The position numbers and the translations under genes were made by a program. This document shows positions 1 through 6,056 of a DNA stretch of 6,500 bases, in pieces. Below the pieces are notes generated by a model that was not told the origin of the DNA, ran no database searches, and saw only the letters and a list, made by a program, of their open reading frames with translations. Source of the DNA: Pseudonocardiales bacterium (lineage in GTDB: Bacteria; Actinomycetota; Actinomycetes; Mycobacteriales; Pseudonocardiaceae). The stretch's first letter is position 1. Each line of letters opens with the position of its first letter. Location of the stretch: contig JAODNG010000335.1 in assembly GCA_025465385.1 (NCBI GenBank), positions 1 through 6,500 of the forward strand, read 5' to 3'.

Positions 1-1755
1 TGAGTGAGTACCGGCGGCCGCGCCGACAATCGGACTACCGCCGACCGGGTCGGCAATTGGACGTAACCCCGCGAAGACTGAGGAGCGCATCGCATCGCTG
101 AGCTCTGGCGTCCGCAGGCCGATCAAAGCGAGGCCCATCACGACGCCGACGATCACTGTCGTGAGCACCAAGTCAAGCCAGGCGCCGGCCACGCCGTTGA
201 AGTCGGTCACGGCACGCAGGGCGAGTACCGCAGCCACGGCGGGCACTGCGCTCACCAGGCAGTTGCGCAAGGTGAGCAAACTGCGCTTGGTCTCCACCCG
301 GCCGAGTCGCCGGCGCAGCCACACCTGCCCGACCATGGCGCCCACCACGCATGACAGCGAGTTGGCCGCGGTGAGCCCGAGCACCACGTCGGCGTCGTCG
401 AGGAACACCGGGCATGCCAGCAGCAGCGGCACCTTCACGGCCACCATAACGGCGTTGATCATCGTTGGGGTGCGTGCGTCGGCCATCGAATAGAAGACCC
501 GTAGCTGCAACATCGTCACCGCATACGGCAGTAGACCAAAGGCGGAAACCGCCAGCGCGGTACCGAGTCGCTCGGCGTTGCTGCCCGCCTTACCCAGCGA
601 GAACAGCGCGACACCGATCTGCTCGCCAGCAAGCGTGAACACCACGGTGATCGGTACCAGCGACACGATGAGGTAACGGCTAGCCGCCGACAGGTGCTCG
701 ACGAGCCCGCGCCAGTCGGCGTCAGCCGCAGCTCGGCTCATCCGCGGCATGATCGCTGTGAGCAGTGAGTAGCCGAGCACGCCATAGGGCAGTTGTAAGA
801 GCAGCCATACCAGGCTGTAAATCACCACCCCGCCGGGATCGCCTTGTGCTGCCGAGCGGGTGGTGACCACGAAGCCAAATTGGCCGACGAGCACATAGAG
901 CACGAACCAGGCGGCCATCCCGCAGGCCTGGGTCAGCCGGGAGTCCCACCCCCATCGCCAGCCGAATGCAAAGCCGGCCCGGCGCAATCCGGGTATCTGC
1001 ACCAGTGCCTGAGCAATGATGCCTGCGGTCGTGCCCAGGCCCAGTACGAGCAACTTCGGGTCACTGAGCCGCGCTGGGTTGACACTGATCTCCCCCGGAA
1101 CGAGGGCGTAAACCCCTAACGACACCAGCACGATGATGTTGTTCAGGACCGGTGCCCAGGCTGGCGGTCCGAAGCTGCTACGGGCGTTGAGGATTGCCCC
1201 GAACAGCCCTGACAGGCCATAGAACAAGATCAATGGCAGTAGCAGGTAACCGAACATGGTGGTCAGCTGCGGGTTGGCGTCCTCGCCGTCGCCCAGGAAC
1301 AACACGGCCAGCAACGGTGCCGCGGCGACGGCGAGGACGCTGGCGGCTCCCAGCGCCACGCAGGCGACGGTGACCAACCGCTGCACGTAGGCCTCGCCCC
1401 GGTCGCCGTCCTCCTTCGCGGCGCGCACCAGCAACGGCACCACCACGCTGGTCAGCACCCCGCCGAGCAGGATTTCGTAGAGCATGGCCGGCAGCGTGTT
1501 GGAGACCGTGTAGGAGTCGCTGACCACGCCCAGCCCCAGTACGGCCGCGAGCGCGAGCTGGCGGAGGAATCCGGTGATGCGGCTGACCAAGGTCGCCACC
1601 GCCATGGTGCGAGTGGCGGCGGCCAACGAGCTCTTCCCGTTTCTGTGCCCTTTTCTGAGCCCTTCTTTGGGCCCTTCTTTGGGCCCTTCTTTGGGCCGGT
1701 CGGTGGGCAGGCCATCGGACGACAGCTGTGTGCGGTTCGCGGTGTCCAACGTCAC
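1..1755 (-). CDS. murJ: MurJ/MviN lipid II flippase, 3' end beyond left edge
   Basis: Integral membrane flippase of the MurJ (MviN) family, which moves lipid II across the cytoplasmic membrane for peptidoglycan synthesis. I read 585 open codons from a GTG at 1755 to base 1 with no stop. After a ~40-residue hydrophilic tail come family landmarks: SRITGFLRQ (residues 58-66), SDSY (79-82), LPAMLYEILLGG (88-99), and QLPYGVLGYSLLTAIMPRMS (321-340), the actinobacterial form of the conserved MurJ motif. Many hydrophobic helices follow, the last seen at about 526-545. Residues 546-585 are a soluble, Gly/Ala/Pro-rich stretch. In M. tuberculosis the orthologue continues into a cytoplasmic pseudokinase domain and an extracytoplasmic domain; whether that is so here cannot be seen. 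The GTG overlaps the stop of the upstream DUF6049 gene by 4 bp (GTGA), suggesting translational coupling; a weak GGGAAG lies just upstream. An internal ATG at 1605 would remove the tail and is less likely. Family call is near certain, the start fairly sure. Confidence 0.95.
   Translation of the reverse strand, partial: MTLDTANRTQLSSDGLPTDRPKEGPKEGPKEGLRKGHRNGKSSLAAATRTMAVATLVSRITGFLRQLALAAVLGLGVVSDSYTVSNTLPAMLYEILLGGVLTSVVVPLLVRAAKEDGDRGEAYVQRLVTVACVALGAASVLAVAAAPLLAVLFLGDGEDANPQLTTMFGYLLLPLILFYGLSGLFGAILNARSSFGPPAWAPVLNNIIVLVSLGVYALVPGEISVNPARLSDPKLLVLGLGTTAGIIAQALVQIPGLRRAGFAFGWRWGWDSRLTQACGMAAWFVLYVLVGQFGFVVTTRSAAQGDPGGVVIYSLVWLLLQLPYGVLGYSLLTAIMPRMSRAAADADWRGLVEHLSAASRYLIVSLVPITVVFTLAGEQIGVALFSLGKAGSNAERLGTALAVSAFGLLPYAVTMLQLRVFYSMADARTPTMINAVMVAVKVPLLLACPVFLDDADVVLGLTAANSLSCVVGAMVGQVWLRRRLGRVETKRSLLTLRNCLVSAVPAVAAVLALRAVTDFNGVAGAWLDLVLTTVIVGVVMGLALIGLRTPELSDAMRSSVFAGLRPIADPVGGSPIVGAAAGTHS
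1636..1695 (-). repeat. Five 12-bp tandem repeats inside murJ
   Basis: Three perfect copies of CCCTTCTTTGGG (plus strand) lie at 1660-1671, 1672-1683 and 1684-1695. Two degenerate copies in the same 12-bp phase follow at 1648-1659 (CCCTTTTCTGAG) and 1636-1647 (CCCGTTTCTGTG). The unit is a multiple of three and sits in the murJ frame. MurJ residues 21-40 therefore read as the tetrapeptides PKEG, PKEG, PKEG, LRKG, HRNG, a charged, flexible tail before the first membrane helix. Copy number can change without shifting the frame. Each junction between perfect units makes the palindrome GGGCCC, and each unit carries short CCC/GGG arms. Confidence 0.93.
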
Positions 1756-3971
1756 CCGACTTCCCGTCTTCGGCGTACTCGGCGCACGAGCCTGCGGGCG
1801 ACCAGCAGAACCAGCGCGGCGCCCGCGCCCGCGGTGAGCGCGACTGTAACCCTGCTGAACGCGGTGGAGCGCAGCTGCAGGGTGCTCGGCTCGCCCAGCG
1901 GGGTGCCGCCCGGGGTGCTCAGCCGGGCATCGACGCTGAACTGACCCGCCCGGCTGACTTTGGCTGGGATGACCAGCTGTCGGGTACTGCGGGCCGGCAC
2001 CAGCTGCAACCCGACTTCACCTGATCGCAGCCCGGCGGTGTCCGACAGGCTCAGCTGGACCTGCATCCCGACCGGGAGCTCATTGCTTACGGTGATCAAC
2101 AGTGGCGAATCTGAGGCCGCCAGGCTGTAGGTGCCGGGTGGCTGCACGATCCGCACCGATCGGCGCAGCTCGTCGAGCCGGCTGCTCTCCTCGCTCGTGA
2201 CCAGGGCGGCCCGGCTGGGCAGCCCGCGCCAGGCCGCGGACACACCACGGAGCAACCCGAGCCGCAGCGGGTCGAGCAAGGCGGCCGGCCGCAGATTCGC
2301 GGCGGGGTCCAGGACGGTGGCCACCTGAAGATCACGTAGGACGTTTCGATCCCGCTGGACCTCCGCGGTGACCGATGGCGGGATCTCCTCAGCGCCGGCC
2401 TGTGGCGGGTAGGTCACCGCGACGGTGGCACCGGCGGGACGGGTGCTGGCCAGCGTCGGCAGCTCGCGAGGGGCGACGAAACCGGCCGCCAGCAGTTGCC
2501 GGGCACCGATCAAGAGCGCGGTGGCCTCCGTACCGCGGACCTGCCAGCGGCGCGGCGGGACCAGCATGACGGGCCGGCCGCTGGCAGCGCGATATGCCAG
2601 TGCGCCGAGTCCATCCTGGGTGGATAACGGGTTCGTGGTGCTGGCCAGTGCGCTGCTCACCAGCGGGTCGACGAGCACACCGACGGGGGTGGCACCGTGG
2701 CTGCCCGGTATGGCGATGCCGGGGTTGGTGGTGCTTGAAGAGCCACCAACCAGGCTGACCACGTCGGCTGGGGCCGGTGTGGTCGCCGGTGCCAGGATGA
2801 TGCCGCGTGGATCCAACAGCACGGCGTGGGTCTGCAGAGCGGTGAGGTCGGCCAGCGTTCGCTCGTCGAGCATCTGGCCGACCGGCCAGCTCACCCCGGT
2901 CAGTGGCTGCACCCCGAGCAGGTCCCCCACCAGCCGCGCGCCGGTGCTCGTGGCCAGCGCCTCCAGGTCGGTCAGGCCGGCCCGGGACAGGGCTACCAGA
3001 TCGGCATCGGCGTAGGGCAGCGGCAGCACGCAGCGACCTTGCACAGCGCCGCGTAGCCGATCAAGCCAGGTCCGCGCATCCCGCGCACCGGTGCCGTCGC
3101 TGATCCCGCCCGGGTGAGACACCCGGTAGCCGTGGCCCATCCCGTCGAGGGTCTCCAGCAGCAGCGGGTCCACCGCCACGCACACGGCCGCGCCCAGGGG
3201 TGACCCTGGTGGCACCGCCTGTTCCAGGGCGCCGAGCAGACCGTCCAGCCGCCCACCGGGCGCGATGTCGGCGGCCAGCGGGTCCGTCCCGGCGCGGTCA
3301 CTGTGCAGCAGAACCGGGTCGCTGGGCTCGCTCGGTAGCCGATCGGGTGCGGCGGCCAGCGGCCACAACACGGTTAGCGGGGCCGGCTGGGAGGGTTGCG
3401 CGAGCACCGGGCCGGGTGGTTCACCTGGCCTCGCGGGGGGTATCCCGAGCACCGGTAATAGCAGCGGGACCGACGCCAGCCGCGCGACGCCGCCGAAGTC
3501 CGGCTTTCCGTTGAGGTTGACCAGCACCGGGTACACGCCTGGTTGGGTGATCTCTAGCGACTCCAGGTCGGTCCCGCCGCGCAGCGGCACTTCCAGGGTA
3601 AACGGGCTGCTCTGGCCCGGGGCGAGATCGACCGGTAGCGGCTGGAACCGGGTGACGTGCGGCGCTTCGGCGTCGCCTGCGACCGCCCGTGCGGCTGCGT
3701 CGTCGGAGGTGATCGGCTCGTCGCGTTGCAGGCGGATCGCGAGTTTGGTGATCGATCGGTCCCCGATGTTGACCACAGTGCCGGTCACCCGGAGCACGGC
3801 CGCGCTGCTGGCGGTGACCATCCGTGGCGACACACTGGACAGCTCAAGTCGAGCCAGCACGTTCGGACGGTCCGGTTGTCCCATCGTTTGCGCCGCCGCG
3901 ACGCCAGGGCCCAGCAAGATCAGCACCATCACCAGGACGGCCGCGGCACCACGGTGGAGCCGGTATCTCAT
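1752..3971 (-). CDS. DUF6049-family exported, membrane-anchored protein
   Basis: A 739-residue protein of unknown molecular function. By position and architecture it is the counterpart of M. tuberculosis Rv3909 (DUF6049 family), which also lies between mutT4 and murJ. The N-terminus is a signal peptide: basic MRYRLHR, a hydrophobic core at about 8-24, and an AAA-Q cleavage site near residue 27. The mature part starts with a beta-rich, Ig/CARDB-like region (LSSVSP, then VTGTVVNIGDRS). A long alpha/beta middle follows, with DPLLLETL and PLPYADADLVALSRAG, then a second beta-sandwich-like region near 610-700. A single membrane helix at about 706-725 and an Arg-rich tail (RRVRRRREVG) place the bulk outside the cell. 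I chose ATG 3971 because it begins the signal peptide and leaves a 25-bp gap after the mutT stop; the longer ORF from 4055 overlaps mutT and would bury the signal. There is no strong ribosome site, only GATGAG 9 bp upstream. The stop overlaps the murJ start, so a MurJ or cell-envelope role is likely by context, but unproven. Confidence 0.88.
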   Translation of the reverse strand: MRYRLHRGAAAVLVMVLILLGPGVAAAQTMGQPDRPNVLARLELSSVSPRMVTASSAAVLRVTGTVVNIGDRSITKLAIRLQRDEPITSDDAAARAVAGDAEAPHVTRFQPLPVDLAPGQSSPFTLEVPLRGGTDLESLEITQPGVYPVLVNLNGKPDFGGVARLASVPLLLPVLGIPPARPGEPPGPVLAQPSQPAPLTVLWPLAAAPDRLPSEPSDPVLLHSDRAGTDPLAADIAPGGRLDGLLGALEQAVPPGSPLGAAVCVAVDPLLLETLDGMGHGYRVSHPGGISDGTGARDARTWLDRLRGAVQGRCVLPLPYADADLVALSRAGLTDLEALATSTGARLVGDLLGVQPLTGVSWPVGQMLDERTLADLTALQTHAVLLDPRGIILAPATTPAPADVVSLVGGSSSTTNPGIAIPGSHGATPVGVLVDPLVSSALASTTNPLSTQDGLGALAYRAASGRPVMLVPPRRWQVRGTEATALLIGARQLLAAGFVAPRELPTLASTRPAGATVAVTYPPQAGAEEIPPSVTAEVQRDRNVLRDLQVATVLDPAANLRPAALLDPLRLGLLRGVSAAWRGLPSRAALVTSEESSRLDELRRSVRIVQPPGTYSLAASDSPLLITVSNELPVGMQVQLSLSDTAGLRSGEVGLQLVPARSTRQLVIPAKVSRAGQFSVDARLSTPGGTPLGEPSTLQLRSTAFSRVTVALTAGAGAALVLLVARRLVRRVRRRREVG

Positions 3972-3996
3972 CCGAAAGTACTCATCTGCGGGCCCG

Positions 3997-4512
3997 TCAC
4001 GCTGAGTCCGCGAGCATCGTGGTGGCGCGTTGGACGAGGCGGCGCTCGTCGGCATAGGCCAGCCGTGCCGGCAGGTCAGCCAGCGCCACCCAGGCCACCT
4101 CGGTGACCTCGACGTCCGCGTCGGACAACTCCCCGCCCACTGCGCGCAGCAGGAAGTGGTGCACCGTCTTGTGCACCCGGCGATCGTCGGCGACGAACCA
4201 GTAGTCGATGCTGCCCAAGGCGGCCACTACCGCGCTGTCGATGCCGGTCTCCTCGGCGACCTCCCGCACGGCGGCCTGCTCCACAGTCTCGCCGTCCTCG
4301 ACGTGACCTTTCGGTAGCGACCACAGCAGCCGGCCACGCCGGTCCAGCCGGCCGATCACGGCTGCTCGCCCGGTCTCGGTGTCCACCACCAGCCCACCGG
4401 CTGAGGTCTCCGCCACGGTGCGCATCCGACCGGAGCGACTCTTGCCGCTGGCCTGGCCAGGTGTCTTGCGCGCGTCCTTGTCACGGCTGGACTTACGGGA
4501 GCGCGCAGGCAT
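3997..4512 (-). CDS. mutT4: MutT-type Nudix hydrolase
   Basis: A 171-residue Nudix hydrolase, expected to cleave a nucleoside-diphosphate-linked substrate with divalent metal. The Nudix box is complete at residues 69-91: G69, E75, R83-E84, E87-E88, G90, I91, fitting GX5EX7REUXEEXGU with all metal-binding glutamates present. The fold is supported by AGGLVVD (38-44) and WSLPKGH (64-70). The first ~30 residues are a basic, Ser/Arg/Lys-rich tail that looks disordered. The start is ATG 4512; an upstream ATG at 4599 in frame would run through the divergent promoter region and is unlikely. It is the first gene of a unit with the DUF6049 gene (25 bp gap) and murJ. The symbol mutT4 rests on synteny with M. 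tuberculosis Rv3908 beside pcnA. The substrate cannot be told from sequence, and sanitising oxidised nucleotides is only the name-based guess. Confidence 0.92.
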   Translation of the reverse strand: MPARSRKSSRDKDARKTPGQASGKSRSGRMRTVAETSAGGLVVDTETGRAAVIGRLDRRGRLLWSLPKGHVEDGETVEQAAVREVAEETGIDSAVVAALGSIDYWFVADDRRVHKTVHHFLLRAVGGELSDADVEVTEVAWVALADLPARLAYADERRLVQRATTMLADSA

Positions 4513-4514
4513 GG

Positions 4515-4531
4515 CGCCGATGGTATCGGCG
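4515..4531. promoter_or_regulatory. Perfect 17-bp palindrome, possible operator
   Basis: CGCCGAT-GGT-ATCGGCG is a perfect 7-bp inverted repeat around a 3-bp centre, ending 2 bp before the mutT ATG. It covers the mutT-side TACCAT -10 candidate completely. A repressor dimer bound here would block that promoter, so an operator is the natural reading; a small hairpin, or chance in GC-rich DNA, are alternatives. No second copy was noticed in the window. Confidence 0.45.
4520..4525 (-). promoter_or_regulatory. Candidate -10 box for mutT-DUF6049-murJ unit
   Basis: The minus strand reads TACCAT, matching the actinobacterial TANNNT -10 pattern. It is followed by 7 bp (CGGCGCC) and then the ATG at 4512. 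At that spacing transcription would begin at or next to the A of ATG, giving a leaderless mRNA, a common arrangement in actinobacteria. No good -35 hexamer is seen about 17 bp upstream, and no Shine-Dalgarno sequence precedes the ATG, which agrees with leaderless initiation. Confidence 0.5.
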
Positions 4532-4565
4532 TCGCCGCCCTGCCCGTGGGCCAGTCGTCGCGGCG

Positions 4566-4586
4566 GAGGAGTTACCCTCGCTCCTC
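4566..4586 (+). other. GAGGAG/CTCCTC inverted repeat before cca start
   Basis: GAGGAG (4566-4571) and CTCCTC (4581-4586) are a perfect 6-bp inverted repeat around a 9-bp loop, directly abutting the cca GTG. If transcribed, the purine-rich arm would resemble a Shine-Dalgarno sequence but would sit 15 bp from the start and be paired in a hairpin. If transcription starts at the GTG, it is only promoter DNA. Confidence 0.4.
4573..4578 (+). promoter_or_regulatory. Candidate -10 box for cca-idi unit
   Basis: TACCCT fits TANNNT and is followed by 8 bp (CGCTCCTC) before the cca GTG at 4587, a spacing that would place the transcript start on the GTG itself (leaderless). No clear -35 element is visible upstream. 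The match is short, so support comes mainly from its position and from the mirrored arrangement on the mutT side of the same spacer. Confidence 0.45.
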
Positions 4587-6056
4587 GTGTCGCCCTCACC
4601 TTCCGCGCTCGGAAATCGCGTCCCGGCCGCGAGCCACGCGCAGCACAATGCCATCGTGGAGCTGCTCCGGATCGCGCCGGTCGCCGACGAGCTGGCCGCC
4701 CGGTTCACCGCGGCCGGTCATTGCCTGTACCTGGTCGGCGGCAGCGTGCGTGACGCGCTGTTGGGCAGGTTGGGCACCGACCTGGATTTCACCACCGACG
4801 CCCGACCGGATGCCATCGGCGCCATCCTGGCGGGTTGGGCGGATGCCGTGTGGGACACCGGCATCGCCTTCGGCACCGTCGGCGCGACCAGGGCCGGCAT
4901 CCAGTGTGAGATCACCACTTACCGGGCGGACCGCTACGACCGGGTCTCTCGCAATCCCGACGTCATCTTCGGTGACACGGTCGAGGGCGACCTGGCCCGC
5001 CGTGACTTCACGGTCAACGCGATGGCCGTGCAGTTGCCGCTGCGAGACCACGGCCGCTTCGTCGACCCGCACGGCGGGATGGCCGCGCTGGCGCGCCGTG
5101 AGCTGGACACTCCCGCGACGCCGGAGGAGTCCTTCGCCGACGATCCGCTGCGGATGTTGCGCGCGGCTCGGTTCGTCTCCCAGCTCGGCTTCACCCTGGC
5201 CCCCAGGGTCCGGGAGGCAATGGTTGCGATGGCGGGCGAGATCCGCCGGATCACCGTCGAGCGGGTGTCCGCGGAGCTGTCCAAACTGCTACTCGGGGCC
5301 AATCCGCGGGCCGGCGTTGAGCTGATGGTGGACACCGGGCTGGCCGAGTACGTGCTGCCCGAGGTACCCGCGATGCGCCTGGAGATCGATGAGCACCACC
5401 AGCACAAGGACGTCTACACCCATTCGTTGACGGTGCTCGAGCAGGCGATCACGCTGGAGGACGGCGAGCCGGACCTGGTGCTGCGGTTGGCGGCGTTGCT
5501 GCACGACATCGGCAAGCCGGCCACCCGCCGGCACGAGCCCGCCGGCGGGGTGAGCTTTCACCATCACGAGGTCGTCGGGGCCAAGATGGCCCGCAAGCGG
5601 TTGCGCGCCCTACGCTACCCCACCCGCGTCATCGACGACGTGGCCACGCTGGTGTTCCTGCACCTGCGGTTCCATGGTTACGGCGGCGGCGAGTGGACCG
5701 ACTCGGCGGTGCGCCGCTACGTTACCGACGCCGGCGACCTGCTGCCGCGGCTGAACAAGCTCGTCCGGGCCGACTGCACCACCCGCAACCGTCGCAAAGC
5801 GGTGGCCCTGCAGCGCACGTATGACGATCTGGAGTCGCGTATCGAGCGGATCCGCGCCGAGGAGGACCTCGCGGCGGTGCGCCCGGACCTGGACGGCAAC
5901 GCGATCATGGAGCTGCTCGGGTTGCCGCCGGGTCCGCTGGTCGGTCAGGCCTGGCGACACCTCAAGGAGGTGCGTTTGGACCGGGGCCCGCTGTCCCGCG
6001 AGCAGGCCGAGGCGGAGCTGCGCCAGTGGGCGCAGGACAACCTTCGTGAACCCTGA
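4587..6056 (+). CDS. cca: CCA tRNA nucleotidyltransferase (class II)
   Basis: Adds or repairs the 3'-terminal CCA of tRNAs using CTP and ATP, in the cytoplasm. The protein is 489 residues, close to the ~480 of M. tuberculosis PcnA, which it resembles strongly. Motifs in order: LVGGSVRD (49-56) and TDLDF (64-68) with the catalytic metal-binding D65 and D67; RRDFTVNAMAV (138-148); and DDPLRMLRAARF (185-196), corresponding to the EDxxR nucleotide-selecting motif. A C-terminal HD domain has H279, HDIGK at 306-310, and HHHEVVGAK at 325-333. The start is GTG 4587: it gives the usual N-terminal length, and the next upstream start (ATG 4461) would overlap mutT coding sequence and add an Arg-rich, unrelated stretch. 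GTG 4656 is a less likely shorter alternative. It is divergent from mutT, with idi overlapping its 3' end. Bacterial poly(A) polymerases share the fold; the annotation pcnA in mycobacteria is historical. Confidence 0.96.
   Translation: MSPSPSALGNRVPAASHAQHNAIVELLRIAPVADELAARFTAAGHCLYLVGGSVRDALLGRLGTDLDFTTDARPDAIGAILAGWADAVWDTGIAFGTVGATRAGIQCEITTYRADRYDRVSRNPDVIFGDTVEGDLARRDFTVNAMAVQLPLRDHGRFVDPHGGMAALARRELDTPATPEESFADDPLRMLRAARFVSQLGFTLAPRVREAMVAMAGEIRRITVERVSAELSKLLLGANPRAGVELMVDTGLAEYVLPEVPAMRLEIDEHHQHKDVYTHSLTVLEQAITLEDGEPDLVLRLAALLHDIGKPATRRHEPAGGVSFHHHEVVGAKMARKRLRALRYPTRVIDDVATLVFLHLRFHGYGGGEWTDSAVRRYVTDAGDLLPRLNKLVRADCTTRNRRKAVALQRTYDDLESRIERIRAEEDLAAVRPDLDGNAIMELLGLPPGPLVGQAWRHLKEVRLDRGPLSREQAEAELRQWAQDNLREP
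6034..6037 (+). promoter_or_regulatory. Ribosome binding site for idi
   Basis: AGGA, inside the cca coding sequence, lies 8 bp before the GTG at 6046. It supports that start over others and fits translation of idi from the cca mRNA. Confidence 0.55.

Noticed and set aside
1452..1715. Minus-strand ORF with GPKK repeats
   Set aside because: It is another frame of the 12-bp repeat; the murJ frame through the same bases continues into clear flippase sequence.
64..3458. TTA leucine codons as a Streptomyces-like bldA signal
   Set aside because: TTA occurs in murJ (64-66, 796-798, 1117-1119) and in the DUF6049 gene (2625-2627, 3456-3458), so it is not restricted to a special gene.
3975..3980. TACTTT on the minus strand as a promoter for the DUF6049 gene
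   Set aside because: It lies only 3 bp before the ATG, too close for a start at or before the codon, and the gene follows mutT by 25 bp.
3265..4005. 246-residue plus-strand ORF
   Set aside because: It is antisense to the DUF6049 gene, Ser/Arg/Thr-rich with no recognisable motif; long mirror frames are expected in GC-rich coding DNA.
3972..4055. Longer start (ATG 4055) for the DUF6049 gene
   Set aside because: It overlaps the mutT 3' end by 59 bp and places 28 polar residues before an evident signal peptide.
4461..4586. Longer start (ATG 4461) for cca
   Set aside because: It overlaps mutT coding sequence, crosses the promoter region and adds Arg/Trp-rich sequence unlike the family's N-terminus.
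4513..4599. Longer start (ATG 4599) for the Nudix gene
   Set aside because: It would run across the divergent spacer into the cca coding start. ATG 4512 fits the promoter and the fold.
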